DNA of 64,000 nucleotides, taken from contig JARGXX010000068.1 of NCBI GenBank assembly GCA_030374765.1, forward strand, positions 3,968,001 through 4,032,000, read 5' to 3'. A program made the position numbers and the translations under genes. A model generated the notes under the pieces. That model was given only the letters and a program-made list of their open reading frames with translations. It had not been told where the DNA came from and made no database searches. Below, piece by piece: positions 1-10,384 of the stretch (position 1 is its first letter; each line of letters starts with the position of its first letter). Source of the stretch: Agarophyton chilense (Eukaryota > Rhodophyta > Florideophyceae > Gracilariales > Gracilariaceae).

Positions 1-44
1 TTCAGGATTTAGGGGGACATGAAAAGGAGTGCCACACCTCCACA

Positions 45-3000
45 TCAGAAAGGAGTAACATGCATGGGGAATCGAACTCGAGCGTAGACTCGTTCCCTGT
101 CTGCCAAATATGTCCATCTCAGTTTCCGAAAGAGCGCCTCCCGAAAACGGACGATACTCTGTGCCTCCGGTTTCTTTGACGAACCGCTCCCAAAGTAAGT
201 ATCTAGTATTCGTAATGCAAACCCTAACTGCCCTCTCCGCACCTCTCTTAGCGCACCTAGCAGCGCCAGATCCTCACTAGTGGTAGATCCATCGCACACC
301 TCACTTTTGGATGAACCTGGCAAGGAGCCTTTCCCATCTAGCGTAACCCATCTTATCAAATCCTTGAACGCTTGCTCGCATCCGTCCGCATGCATACTCT
401 TCTTGCCGTTTTCGTTAGGACTCGAAGAAGTATCATGACACTGCCCATTTCCCCCACTCCCTTGGTCAGTTCTGTCCATGACCTGACCTGCCAGTGAGGA
501 CTGATATGGCAGAGAACGAAGGCAAAGCGCGCGAGCTTTGCGGAATGATGCTTCTATTAGCTGCGACCTTTTCGATTCAAATTGCTTTCTACGACTTACT
601 TCGTCGGGATTCTCCGTGTCAACCATCATCCCAAAATGAGCGGCAACCGCGGAGGGATTTAAAATCCTGCACACAGCGTCAGCAACTTGCTCTATGCGTT
701 CAACCGCTTCGCGGAAACCACCTGTTAGACCTTCCGTTCGATACAGTTTGGCCGCATTCACATCATGGCGCTCAAGATTCAAGAGAAGGAATTCAGGATC
801 TTCTTGATACTTATCAAGGAAAGAAGCAAAAAGAGCATCAAATGCTTGGAATTTGTTCTCCTTCAAAAACAAGCGTAGTCTCTTCAATCTCAGCTTCCGT
901 GCGGCATCTTCGATCCACTTGTCCGGGCCTTCATCTATTTTGTTAGGTTTGACTTCACTCCCTTCCGTATGATCAGACGATTCATCTCCGTTTCGAACTG
1001 AACCGTCAGAACTTGCTTTCACTTTGTTTTTTTCTCGAGATGCCTTGTTTTCTCCCGTTGAGGACGACGGAGAAGTCCCAATAAACAATTGCACTGGGTA
1101 AGAAGGTACATAATTTCCACGCCTGGAACTGCTGCTCGAAGCCGACAAAACCTTATCAATCGACATTTGGCCAACTGCAAGATCACCTACATTAGCCCAT
1201 TTTGGTAACGAAGACTTCTTTGGGACTGCAAAATAGAAAGCCCTACGCTCTCCACATTCCAAGGTTGTTGTCGCTTTTGAAGAACGTCGATCGTCAATAC
1301 CTAAAATCGCGGCATGAGAAGTATCAAATGCGTCTAAACTTATGGCATTTGGTAACTCATATTGAACCGTCATGCCTAGATCTCGAAGTCGCTCAAGAAC
1401 ATCCACTTTGTCGTGACGAAGATAAGCCGTGGCGCTGTACTCACCATTTCCAAGAGACATCTCGCGCGGATAAATATCTGAGGCAAACATGAATTGTTTG
1501 TTCCGATCATGGATAGTTACGTAAGGTCCACCTTCAACCTCAGCTTCATACACTGCGCCATTGAGACCTGGAAATAAAAGACGAACAGAACAAGAAGAGT
1601 CATATACTTCAAACTCATACTGCAGTTCTAATTGAAACATGATCCCCTTCTCCGGTAAAATATCTCGTTCAGCAAGGGCCTTCAACTTCGAAGACAGTGG
1701 GGCTAAAACGCGTTGTAATTTGCTCAAAGTTCCGCGAGGGGCATACCCCGATATGTAGCCCACTCCTCGAACATGAGATATTGGATCCTGAAGAAAATTA
1801 GTAACCTCCACGTGAGGAAAGCAGAAAGCTCCAAGAGAAGCGCATATGGAAGAAGGGTTTGGAAGAAGTCCACCGAAAGCAAGATCCACACTTTCAATAA
1901 TAGAACCTCCAGGTGAAGACCAGAGCTGCGCTAAGCATAACTCCATTGTACATCCACCTTTCACTTGTATGATGAACTCTTTAACCATTCCAGGTCGTAG
2001 GGTACAATATTGTCTCGACTCTAGTTCCCCACAGTGTTTGCGAGGACCAAGTTGTACAACGTGAACTTCAAAGCTTCTCGCGTCTGCAGTACCGGTTATC
2101 CTGCTACGTGTCGATATCTTCGTTTGAGTGATGTCGCTAGATTCACTTTTGGTCTTCTTGTGAACATCCATCTTCATTTTGTTCGTATCAGATCTCTGGT
2201 CTCCCATGGACCGTGCTCTGTTCCTTTTCACAAGTGGGAAACCACCCAATTCATCTGGTTGTGATGGGTTCGATGAGAGCTCTGAGAACTCAATGGCGCT
2301 CGCTTCCTCATTAATACGGCCTTGAATGCTCGAATGAAAGCCCGTTGTACTTGGTTCACCAGGTAACGATAGTGTTCCAGTATTTATCCGCAATAGCGCG
2401 TATGTAGCGCCAATTGGGGCATCATAAAACCTTCGGATAACAGAGCCAGGAGAAAACGAGAGATCTCGTAATGGTTTTATAGTTACACCATCAAACAAAG
2501 GCTCTGGTTTGTGAATTGCGATCGGTACTCGAAAGACTGGACCTCCATGCCCTTGACGCTCAGCTCCGCCAAATACCTTACCTACAACCTCAGCAAAATG
2601 AGCCCGCCCTGGTGTAAGCTTTGTCGGATCGATGCAAGCCGAAAATGATCGCCCTGCTCCCAGGAGAATCATCGTCGACGGTACCTCGACCCACGACGCA
2701 GAACAATGCAGGGAAATAGTAACTTCCATGTCCGCTAGGGCCTTTTTGGTTTCTATATTCTCTTCATCTCTGGGAACCATTTCAATTGATATGCTGGCTT
2801 TATGCACGGATTTTGTTTGGGCTTCACCACGGAGGTAAATTCCTCTAGTAGTATTAAGAGCACCGAACCCGGGGTTACTCGAGCTCTTACGTGCGGGTGA
2901 ACCATCTTCAACCCTAACTTTGATCCACCAGTCTTGTAGACAAAGTGATGAGTTTCCACAGTTTTCATGAGTACTGTAATAAACTCTGTGTTCCTCCGTG

Positions 3001-5048
3001 GTCGAACCGTTAGCGTTCTTCTTCTCTTGATGCTTCTCTCTGGCCGAATCTGACACTTCTAGTAGGGATGTCGCAACTGCTTCAGCTGCTCGGGTTCTAT
3101 TTTGGAAAGTACTCTGAATATCCGAGTCTCCGATCATGCTTCTTGACGACATATAACTCTCAATGTATTGACACGCCGCAAGAGCATCAACACTACCATG
3201 TCCGGCTGCGAACACTATATCATGATAATATTCCGAGTCAAAATTTGACTTGTGCTCTTCAACACGAGATTCTGCTGTAACATGCCTTGCATTGGGATCG
3301 AGACTATATGACGGGGATTTGAGGGGGCGAGCGGTGTTCTCAAGTGCACGACGAACCAGAGCAGATGTGTATGGGATACCTCTATTTTTCAGAAACGACA
3401 GAACGACTGCCACCGCACCCGCCGCGGAAGGTGAGGACATTGATGTACCATTGAGTAACATTTTCTTCCGTAGCATCCACAGCGGAACGGGAGCTATAGC
3501 ACCTCCAGGCGAGCAGATACTGACGCCCATCGCGCCATCCCAGGTAGGACCACGCGAGGACCATGTATATGGCAAGGCAACAACCGCCTCTGGCTCTCTC
3601 ACACAGGAAGAATCCTTGGTCAAGTTTCCCTCTCTTCGACCCCGGCCCTCATCTACGAATCCCGAATTTGTTTCGCGGTCTCCAAACTCTGAATGCAACA
3701 GGGAATAAGCCTGTGTCAGCATTGGTGGAGTCACGTATGCCCCGACCCCAATGATTGCGTCCGTAGTGCCCCCGGGCGCGGAGACCGATGATAGCCCTGG
3801 CCCCTCGTTTCCAGCTGAACTCAGAAATAACACGTTGTGTTTATGAACTAATGTCTCCACCAGACTCACGAAGCGACCTCGATTGACATCTCGAGAATGT
3901 TCGCCAAAACTCATATTACATACGTCAATTCGGATAGGATCAGATGACTCGACAACCGTCTCCAGCGGAGCCGTAGTCGAATTCGATTCCTCGCTTTCTT
4001 TCGACGTTCCTGTAGACGTTTTCTGGACACCATCACCAGAGAGGGAACCTTTCGAACCTTCGCGTCTTGGTTCATTCCGCAGAGGGACACTGTGTTTGAG
4101 AACATAGGCTAGTGCGCGCATAGCGCCTTGATGTGTTTCCATGCTAGACAAACGAGAGTCTCCTATTTTAAGACTAACAATTCGGGCTCCAGGTGCAAGA
4201 CCATTCAGGTGTGGGGAATCAGGGAAGTGGGCGGCAAGAATGCCTGTTACGTGTGTTCCATGGGAACCACCGTCAACAACGATGCTGACAAGATTCCCAT
4301 CTTCGTAAACGTTTACGCCGAAGTTCATCATGATACCACCTTCAAACTGAGAGTAGTTCCCATGCACAGCAAAGTCTTCCAAGATATCGCAATGATCCAG
4401 ATTTCCCTTCCCCGAAGTGTCGACTACCACACGCCATCTGGAGCCGTCGTAAAAGACAAGAACATCGTAAAGAGGACCGTAGTCGACGTAGGCCTTATCC
4501 ATGGAAAGCAAAACCGCCTGGCGGGCCTCCAATTCTTCGGCGCTGGGTTGAGCATTTTTACTTTCGCGTTGTTTGTATAGCTGTTGTCGCACATGATTGA
4601 GAGCAGCGCGAATATGTTTGTCCCATACAGATCGCCTTTCTTTCTTCAGCCGAGATATTAGGGTGTTTGGAAAGAGCTGGTAGCCTTGTTTGACGCCTAA
4701 CTTGAAGACCCTTGACGGGTTGAGATCGAGAATGTGCTGCGGAATAGTCAGAACACGGCCCGAAAGCGCGTTGATGGTATTTACAGAAGGTTGTAGAGTT
4801 ACTGAAGCTGTAGTAACGACATCGCCAGACGCTGTGCAGTCGACGATGTCCACGATTTTTCTCTGGTTGGTGGTGGTGTCCAAGAGGCCAGGCGCGCCAG
4901 GATCGACGCCTGTATCCAGGACGGCGACCGTAATGCCAGAGCCATCCACCCCAGTGGATTCGATTAGGCTGGAGACGCGTGTGACATCTTTTGGGATAAG
5001 ACTGGAGGGATGCGGGGCGGCTTGCGAGCGCGGGAGTTGAGAGGGCAT
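45..5048 (-). CDS. TPP2: Tripeptidyl-peptidase II (subtilisin-like serine exopeptidase)
   Basis: A single uninterrupted frame of 1,667 codons. The catalytic residues of an S8 subtilase are in order: Asp45 in VLDTGVDPGAPG, His263 in GSHGTHVTG, oxyanion Asn414 in SAGNEGPG and nucleophile Ser536 in LNGTSMSSP. The roughly 200-residue gap between Asp and His is diagnostic of TPP II. In other eukaryotes TPP II is a giant cytosolic complex that removes N-terminal tripeptides from proteasome products. The protein is about 400 residues longer than the roughly 1,250-residue animal enzyme. Extra length includes Ser/Thr/Glu-rich inserts near residues 328-370 and 455-490, a Lys/Ser-rich segment in the middle and another low-complexity stretch before the C-terminus. 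The first ATG of the frame is used as start. The gene diverges from the GT90 gene across 747 bp. Identification is secure; the inserts could in principle hide unspliced introns, but the frame stays open throughout. Confidence 0.95.
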   Translation of the reverse strand: MPSQLPRSQAAPHPSSLIPKDVTRVSSLIESTGVDGSGITVAVLDTGVDPGAPGLLDTTTNQRKIVDIVDCTASGDVVTTASVTLQPSVNTINALSGRVLTIPQHILDLNPSRVFKLGVKQGYQLFPNTLISRLKKERRSVWDKHIRAALNHVRQQLYKQRESKNAQPSAEELEARQAVLLSMDKAYVDYGPLYDVLVFYDGSRWRVVVDTSGKGNLDHCDILEDFAVHGNYSQFEGGIMMNFGVNVYEDGNLVSIVVDGGSHGTHVTGILAAHFPDSPHLNGLAPGARIVSLKIGDSRLSSMETHQGAMRALAYVLKHSVPLRNEPRREGSKGSLSGDGVQKTSTGTSKESEESNSTTAPLETVVESSDPIRIDVCNMSFGEHSRDVNRGRFVSLVETLVHKHNVLFLSSAGNEGPGLSSVSAPGGTTDAIIGVGAYVTPPMLTQAYSLLHSEFGDRETNSGFVDEGRGRREGNLTKDSSCVREPEAVVALPYTWSSRGPTWDGAMGVSICSPGGAIAPVPLWMLRKKMLLNGTSMSSPSAAGAVAVVLSFLKNRGIPYTSALVRRALENTARPLKSPSYSLDPNARHVTAESRVEEHKSNFDSEYYHDIVFAAGHGSVDALAACQYIESYMSSRSMIGDSDIQSTFQNRTRAAEAVATSLLEVSDSAREKHQEKKNANGSTTEEHRVYYSTHENCGNSSLCLQDWWIKVRVEDGSPARKSSSNPGFGALNTTRGIYLRGEAQTKSVHKASISIEMVPRDEENIETKKALADMEVTISLHCSASWVEVPSTMILLGAGRSFSACIDPTKLTPGRAHFAEVVGKVFGGAERQGHGGPVFRVPIAIHKPEPLFDGVTIKPLRDLSFSPGSVIRRFYDAPIGATYALLRINTGTLSLPGEPSTTGFHSSIQGRINEEASAIEFSELSSNPSQPDELGGFPLVKRNRARSMGDQRSDTNKMKMDVHKKTKSESSDITQTKISTRSRITGTADARSFEVHVVQLGPRKHCGELESRQYCTLRPGMVKEFIIQVKGGCTMELCLAQLWSSPGGSIIESVDLAFGGLLPNPSSICASLGAFCFPHVEVTNFLQDPISHVRGVGYISGYAPRGTLSKLQRVLAPLSSKLKALAERDILPEKGIMFQLELQYEFEVYDSSCSVRLLFPGLNGAVYEAEVEGGPYVTIHDRNKQFMFASDIYPREMSLGNGEYSATAYLRHDKVDVLERLRDLGMTVQYELPNAISLDAFDTSHAAILGIDDRRSSKATTTLECGERRAFYFAVPKKSSLPKWANVGDLAVGQMSIDKVLSASSSSSRRGNYVPSYPVQLFIGTSPSSSTGENKASREKNKVKASSDGSVRNGDESSDHTEGSEVKPNKIDEGPDKWIEDAARKLRLKRLRLFLKENKFQAFDALFASFLDKYQEDPEFLLLNLERHDVNAAKLYRTEGLTGGFREAVERIEQVADAVCRILNPSAVAAHFGMMVDTENPDEVSRRKQFESKRSQLIEASFRKARALCLRSLPYQSSLAGQVMDRTDQGSGGNGQCHDTSSSPNENGKKSMHADGCEQAFKDLIRWVTLDGKGSLPGSSKSEVCDGSTTSEDLALLGALREVRRGQLGFALRILDTYFGSGSSKKPEAQSIVRFREALFRKLRWTYLADRERVYARVRFPMHVTPF

Positions 5049-5795
5049 TTGGGCAAGAAATGGTGGAGGAGCACCGTGAGTATAGCGGACATCCTCCGCT
5101 GGAACAAAACCTCAAAGAATGCGGAAGCAAAGTGCAAAGTGTTCCGCTGATACCGCGATTTTGGCAAGTGCGCGCCTCGTCCAACACCAAGCATCCACGT
5201 GTCCATTGAGTACTGCTCTCAGCACCAAAACCCTTCTTGAAACCTTTCTTCGCCGAACAACGTTTTCACGAGACATTTTTGCGTTGCATTGCACCCAAAG
5301 CATGTGATATTCTTGTAACCCTCTTAACCGGCGGCAGATTGTGTATCTGCGGTATCAAAAGTACACAGCACACGCCTTCTCAGCGAATCCCGATTCTTTT
5401 TCAATCTCCTCTTGCGACAAGCACTTTCGCAGAGAAATTCTTTCCCTTGTACAAACAACACCGCAGGTGTCGACCGGGTCATTGGTCATCTTCTATCCAC
5501 GACAAGTCCAAACCCAAATAGCGATACGTCAACAACAGCTGGTGTAACGCACGCTAACTTTATCTCACCATGTTTCCTCTACACCCACGCTTGGAATTCG
5601 TCGTTTGGTCTGTGAACAGTCGTGACAACACGGCGCTTCTTTCGGGGCCATCACATTCTCTTCGAATTAATACTCTCACTTCTTCATTACCCACCCCGAC
5701 GTCCATCAAACAGTCTCAATGGCTTCCTTCGCGAACTTCTTCGCACAGTCGCATTGGTCGCCTCCGCGGGCTAAGTTCGGAATGCCAGGTCCAGC
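5049..5795. promoter_or_regulatory. Divergent intergenic region, TPP2 / GT90 gene
   Basis: These 747 bp separate two head-to-head genes and must contain both promoters and 5' leaders. Short overlapping open frames occur, but none has a recognisable protein. I see no obvious TATA-type element that I would defend. Confidence 0.4.
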
Positions 5796-7427
5796 ATGGG
5801 CAACTTGCAACCACAAGCCCATTCCGTCGGTACCATGGAATTCCGTGAGCTCAAAACATCATGGAGCGCAGCTGCAGATAGTTGCTTCATCTCTATGCAC
5901 CGTCGATTTCGTCGTATTCCTATGTTCTCTCTCGTTCTTCTAACTGTTTGTGCCATAGCTGTTTACACCGTTGAACATCCCCGCACGAGAGCTATGCACC
6001 CGATGCCTGCACTGAACACCCGAATACCGTCAAGTCCAAGTCCAGACCCAGCCTTTTCGATCAAAAAGGATCAGGATCCTTATCCGCTACGTTCCGCCCA
6101 AACCTCCTCTGCCGATGTTGCCGAGAAGGCGGATTTAACTAATCATTCTCCCGAAAAAAATACGAGCATGGGTGCCATTTCATTGAGTCGAGAGTTGCCT
6201 CCTGCAAACTCAACTGTTCGACGAACATATGCTCGGCTTGCGCGTTCATATTTATATCGATTCGAAAGGCTTGGGAAGATAACCAAAAGCTCCTACATGG
6301 AACCTTACTTAGACAACGAAGCTCAATGCAGCGGTTGTTTTCTTTTGCAAGTGAAGAATGGTTCGATCTTTCTTCATGATCGGCACGGAGTTCTTACCAA
6401 AATGGCGCCGTTCCGCACTCTGAGACTACGAGAAGCTGTCCGATGGATAGAATCCAGTGTATCACGGGGTATCGTTGACAATTTTGAGATGACAATTTCA
6501 ACCACCGACGGAGTAGCGACAACATCAAAAAACCATTCATATCGGATGCCCGCCCCCCAACGATCGAGACCTATCTTTGGAACCGTCGCCTGCAACGTTT
6601 CTGACAATATTCCATTTCCCCTAATGGTATCAGATGTGTTGAGAAGGGGAGTTCCGGACAAGTTTTGGGAAAGCCAGTCCGAAACCGTGGATGAATGGGA
6701 TGATGCGATAGACCATTTTGCACGTCTCGAAGTCGTTTCGGTTCCCTGGAACTTGAAGAAACCGCGTGCAGTTTTCCGGGGACGGATTCGAATTTCTGCT
6801 TTCTTGAACGATCGCGAGGATTTCGATAAGTCATGTGATAGAGTTGGAAGAACAGCACTGTGGGCTCGTGCTCACAAACATAAGGAGATGCTGAAGAAGT
6901 GGGCGCTCTCAAAAGCACTCGAGAGAAGACTGTGGCCATGGCCCACCACATGGTTCTTACCGAAGACAGAACCGCTTCTGGATGTTAAAGTAGATGGCAC
7001 ATGTGGAAAGCGAATCTATGTAACGGATAACATGCCTGTCCAGAAACAAGCCGAGTATAAGTATATCATTCATGTGGAAGGAAACTCGTTCTGGGCGGAC
7101 AGACTGCTACTGCTCATTTTTGGTTCAAGCGCCATTCTGAAACAAGAAACGCCGTGTGGCATGTTTTTTGAACCATTGCTGCAGCCGAATGTGCATTATA
7201 TTGGAGTGGACTATTGGTTTGAAAATATAGTGCGAAAGATCAAATGGGCCCGTAGACATGACCATGAAGTTTTGCAGATTGTCCGCAATGCTAGGCAATT
7301 TGCCACAAAGTATTTGTCAACATCGGGGATTCAAACATACGTTGATGAGCTTCTGATACAGTATGTTGAACTGCTGGCGGATAGAAGAATTCAAATAAGA
7401 AAAGGGGCTGTTAAAGTATATCCCTAG
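5796..7427 (+). CDS. GT90 / CAP10-like glycosyltransferase, type II membrane protein
   Basis: Frame of 543 codons. A single hydrophobic segment at about residues 41-59, with positive residues just before it, predicts a type II Golgi/ER membrane anchor. A Ser/Pro-rich stem follows. The lumenal C-terminal half (about 255-525) has the layout of the GT90 family (CAP10, POGLUT/KDELC): a PW-x-KK-x-RAVFRGR block near 318-330, the KYIIHVEGN block near 422-430, the EPLLQPNVHYIGV block near 459-471, and the KIKWARRHDHE helix near 481-491. GT90 enzymes transfer xylose or glucose to glycans or proteins in the secretory pathway; the substrate here cannot be told. The ATG at 5,835 (codon 14) has a strong ACCATGG context and may be the true start. 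The gene converges on the RING gene with 134 bp between stops. Confidence 0.8.
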   Translation: MGNLQPQAHSVGTMEFRELKTSWSAAADSCFISMHRRFRRIPMFSLVLLTVCAIAVYTVEHPRTRAMHPMPALNTRIPSSPSPDPAFSIKKDQDPYPLRSAQTSSADVAEKADLTNHSPEKNTSMGAISLSRELPPANSTVRRTYARLARSYLYRFERLGKITKSSYMEPYLDNEAQCSGCFLLQVKNGSIFLHDRHGVLTKMAPFRTLRLREAVRWIESSVSRGIVDNFEMTISTTDGVATTSKNHSYRMPAPQRSRPIFGTVACNVSDNIPFPLMVSDVLRRGVPDKFWESQSETVDEWDDAIDHFARLEVVSVPWNLKKPRAVFRGRIRISAFLNDREDFDKSCDRVGRTALWARAHKHKEMLKKWALSKALERRLWPWPTTWFLPKTEPLLDVKVDGTCGKRIYVTDNMPVQKQAEYKYIIHVEGNSFWADRLLLLIFGSSAILKQETPCGMFFEPLLQPNVHYIGVDYWFENIVRKIKWARRHDHEVLQIVRNARQFATKYLSTSGIQTYVDELLIQYVELLADRRIQIRKGAVKVYP

Positions 7428-7561
7428 CTAGCAACACGTAAAGGAAAGCTTGCGAGGAACGATCTAGTAGTGCACACGATTATTGACAGCTAAGAAGGAA
7501 ATACATTTCTTAAACCTAATACAAATATCATCGATATGTGAACCTATGCCTACAGAACAAT

Positions 7562-8485
7562 TCAGAGTATTTTCCTCACTGGAATCGGTCGATGTAGATG
7601 GGCCACGCTCAATACTCGTGACATGCGAACGTGGTAAACAATTCTTTTGGACATCTTCTTGACGGGCCGTGTCCATGTTGCGAGCGGATTTACGACATGA
7701 TATGTGAGTGGGCGAAACAATAACGGCATGGCTTGCAGAGCATGATAAACATCTTCCTTAAATTCCAAATTCGGGGAGGAGGTTTTGTGGAGGGGGAGCA
7801 GAGGTTGCAGCAGGAAAAGCCACATGCGTTTTGGAAGTGGGAAGGTTGATGGATTTGTTCTTAGTGTTGCATCCCAGTTTAGCATGAAATGAAACGAATG
7901 CCTTGGACTTAATAAGCAGGCCATGAGAAGAAAGTCTGGCCGCAGAGATCGAAGCGCAGATAGTGTTTGACGTGATGGCTGTGTTGGTGGCAACAGAGAA
8001 ATGAATGTAAGAATGCAAGTTTGATAAAATGTAGAAATGTGGTAACGTACCCTATCCGGAAGAAGAAAGACGTGCAAGCGCACCGGTGTGCTATCAATGA
8101 ACGCATTAGGGGCGAAACGGCTTTCGTACGGAACTTGACGCAGCGCCGGCGGCTTGGAAACGCTCACTGCCTTTGACGGAAACAGGGCACAGACAGTAGA
8201 AACATATCGCAGAGCAGCAGCATGGGCGTCCGAGCGAGAGCACACGACAACCTGTGCAACAGTGTCAACGACTCGGTTTTCATAGACAGCGCGCGCCTTG
8301 AGCAGGGAGGAAAATGACAGTGTAGTGTCGGAATCCAGAAGCTGAACGTCGTAAATGCGTGCACGACAGAGCGGACAGAGAGGCGTCTCGAGACGCGGAC
8401 AGCAGGCATGGCAAATGGCGACGTGCTTGCAGGGAAGCAAACGTGTTGTGACGGGGGCAGTAAGGCAGACGACGCAGTTGGACAT
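7562..8485 (-). CDS. RING-finger protein (putative E3 ubiquitin ligase)
   Basis: Frame of 307 codons. The N-terminus is a C3HC4 RING beginning at residue 4: Cys4, Cys7, Cys19, His21, Cys25, Cys28, Cys37 and Cys40, with the CPLCRARI ending typical of IAP/MUL1-type RINGs. RING domains of this class recruit E2 enzymes. The rest (about 45-307) has no fold I recognise and is rich in Leu, Pro and Arg. The stretch at 7,979-8,050 on this strand begins GTACGT and ends CAG, is 72 nt (24 codons) long and stop-free, so it could be a small in-frame intron; removing it keeps the frame. A RING at the very N-terminus is unusual, since IAP-like RINGs are usually C-terminal. Function beyond ubiquitin transfer is unknown. 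Confidence 0.75.
   Translation of the reverse strand: MSNCVVCLTAPVTTRLLPCKHVAICHACCPRLETPLCPLCRARIYDVQLLDSDTTLSFSSLLKARAVYENRVVDTVAQVVVCSRSDAHAAALRYVSTVCALFPSKAVSVSKPPALRQVPYESRFAPNAFIDSTPVRLHVFLLPDRVRYHISTFYQTCILTFISLLPPTQPSRQTLSALRSLRPDFLLMACLLSPRHSFHFMLNWDATLRTNPSTFPLPKRMWLFLLQPLLPLHKTSSPNLEFKEDVYHALQAMPLLFRPLTYHVVNPLATWTRPVKKMSKRIVYHVRMSRVLSVAHLHRPIPVRKIL
7979..8050 (-). other. Candidate in-frame intron in the RING gene
   Basis: On the minus strand the segment starts GTACGT after an AGG codon (phase 0) and ends ACACAG. It is 72 nt, in the size range of the other introns here (55-88 nt). Splicing it or not leaves the frame open, so sequence alone cannot decide. Confidence 0.4.
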
Positions 8486-9450
8486 GACGAGTTGGCAAAG
8501 AGAAGACTGCGCGCGCGCAAGAAAAGAAAGAAGTGAAGCAGCAAGACCTCACAGCGGTAGTTACTGTAGCAGTCAAAGAGGTGGCGGAGATAAGCGAGCT
8601 GACAAACTGTCAGATGTACTGAAAAGCGATAGGTTTGCGGCGGCAAGTAGTGGTCTACTATCTACGTTAAAAGAAGCGCGTAAGCTTTGGATGGTTTGGC
8701 TAGGCTCTATACAGCGGGCAAGCAGCGCTGATTGGAAAAGCCGCGGGGGCGGAAAACGTCGGCAGGGTCACAGGTACAGTCTGCGCGCGACGGCGCGTTG
8801 AAGGCGCACGAGGCGGCACAGACAGCGAACAGGGAGAGGACGCGCCGCGAGGAAATGTGTCGAGACGAAATCCGACGTGTGCCATGGAGAAAGGCACGCG
8901 CGGTCAAACTGTTGTCGAGCGCACGGTCAATGTAGGCGCGATTGGCGCCCCTCGCGTGCACCTGGAAGGGGTGAGACACGCGAAGACGCACGCGCCGTCG
9001 CGCGCGTGACTCGCGATGGCGACGGCGGTTCGCGCGAGCGCCTTTTTGCGCGCGCGGGAGCTGCCGTCGTCGTCGCTTTCGCCTGCGTGCCGCGTGGCTG
9101 TTTAGTCAAACAAACTGCTAGGCTGCCTCGCAACTTTGGCGATGCTGGCGCCATCGCCGCCTGCTAACGGCTCTGAACGACGGCGAGTAGATACCAAGTA
9201 AGTTGAGCGGGAACTGATCTGCCCCAAAGCTAACGATCGCGAGTTTCGGTTGGCGATGCCCCCAACCACCCCCCCCGCACGTGGCCACGTGTGATTGTCG
9301 TCCGCTGGCCCTGTTCGGCCAGATCCGTTCCTGTGTTTTGCAGCGCACAGGTGTGAGCTCGCCTGTAGACAGATCCCGTCCCCGTCGAAGCTTAACAACT
9401 CCATCGCCTCCGCCCGCCGTCATAGAATCAGCCGCGCACTTGAGGCCACC
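8486..9450. promoter_or_regulatory. GC- and CpG-rich divergent promoter region (RING / Tim22-like)
   Basis: About 965 bp between two divergent genes. The part around 8,740-9,120 is strikingly rich in CG dinucleotides (many cgcgcg runs), unlike the rest of the island. No convincing protein is encoded. It most likely holds both promoters and the leaders. Confidence 0.45.
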
Positions 9451-9987
9451 ATGCAACGCCGATCCGCCCTCACCCCCGCCCTCTGCCCCCACCCGCGCTC
9501 CGTGCGCCGTATGCCCGCCTTTGTACGCGCACAGGCCGCCCCGTCCCCCCCGCTCACCCCACAGCTAACGCTTCAGTCACTCACTCCCACAGAGCGTCTT
9601 CTCGAAGTTTTTCTCGCCACTTCGTCTAGCATGTTGAACGGCGGCGTCTTTGGTGCCATCTTTGGCTTCTTCTCCGGTTTGTGGACCAGTCGCGGCGCCA
9701 TGAAACCGGCCTTCGCAGAGGCCGGCAACAACCTTAGGTCCTGGGCCGCTATTTCTGCCGTGTATGCCGGCTTGCAGACTGCGAGCAAGGTCATTCGCAA
9801 CCGTGATGATCGATACAACTCTGTTATCGGCGCGTGTGGAAGTGGTGCTACCTTTTATGTTCGCTCGGGTCCGCGTGCTGCTGCCCAGGGCTGTGTTACT
9901 TTTGCTGCCTTGAGTTATTTGATTGATTCTTTGGTTGCGCCAAAGGAAGACCCTACTAGTGATGAAGCTATACTTCGAAAACGCTAA
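9451..9987 (+). CDS. Tim17/Tim22/Tim23 (PRAT) family-like membrane protein
   Basis: I choose the ATG at 9,451, which sits in a perfect GCCACCATG context and gives 178 residues; the frame is open upstream to an ATG at 9,295. The N-terminus is rich in Arg/Ser/Ala with no acidic residues (MQRRSALTP...VRA-QAAP) and looks like an organelle targeting peptide. The mature part has Gly/Ala-rich membrane helices (GGVFGAIFGFFSG) and then an R-N-R-D-D-R-Y-N-S-V-I-G-A block followed by GPRAAAQGC and FAALSYLID. That matches the Tim22-type signature (R-x3-D followed by a small-residue helix, then RAG/A...GC..FA). PRAT proteins form protein or metabolite channels in mitochondrial and plastid membranes. Whether this one is mitochondrial (Tim22) or a plastid OEP16/Tic-type member is open. 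Confidence 0.7.
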   Translation: MQRRSALTPALCPHPRSVRRMPAFVRAQAAPSPPLTPQLTLQSLTPTERLLEVFLATSSSMLNGGVFGAIFGFFSGLWTSRGAMKPAFAEAGNNLRSWAAISAVYAGLQTASKVIRNRDDRYNSVIGACGSGATFYVRSGPRAAAQGCVTFAALSYLIDSLVAPKEDPTSDEAILRKR

Positions 9988-10384
9988 TTTCGCTCTCTAT
10001 TTCACACTCACCATCGCTCCATCGTCCGAACACACACATATGCACGCCGATGCACACACACACACGCGCACGCAAACACTCACTCACATACACACACACA
10101 TAGTGCGCATGAAATGAATGCATGCTTACGCTTGTACCTATTGTAATTGGTCTCGGAACTACCCAGTTTTGTCACAATTATGCTCTGTCTGGCCGGAATG
10201 CATGGCAAGAAAACGCGTTTTCACTTACTTACCACCAACCGAATGTATGTTTCGTTTAATGCATTCCTATCCCCGAACGCTCTGTCGACATTTCATACTT
10301 CAATATCTCCCACACAACCAAGATGATTTGCGTTGAACAAAAACTATGCACTGCGTCTTGGTTTTCGGTCGAGTATGTCATGTT
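9988..10384. other. Convergent 3' intergenic region with a CA-rich repeat
   Basis: About 400 bp between the convergent Tim22-like and membrane RING genes. It carries a degenerate CA/CACG microsatellite at about 10,030-10,102. No coding sequence is apparent. Confidence 0.5.
10030..10102. repeat. Imperfect (CA)n microsatellite
   Basis: Runs of alternating ca, interrupted by tatg, gccgatg, gcg and ctcact units, directly downstream of the Tim22-like stop codon. It is visible by eye and is in the 3' UTR or intergenic. Confidence 0.8.

Noticed and set aside
494-946. 150-codon plus-strand frame inside TPP2
   Set aside because: Lies entirely opposite the conserved TPP II coding frame; a shadow frame with no recognisable domain.
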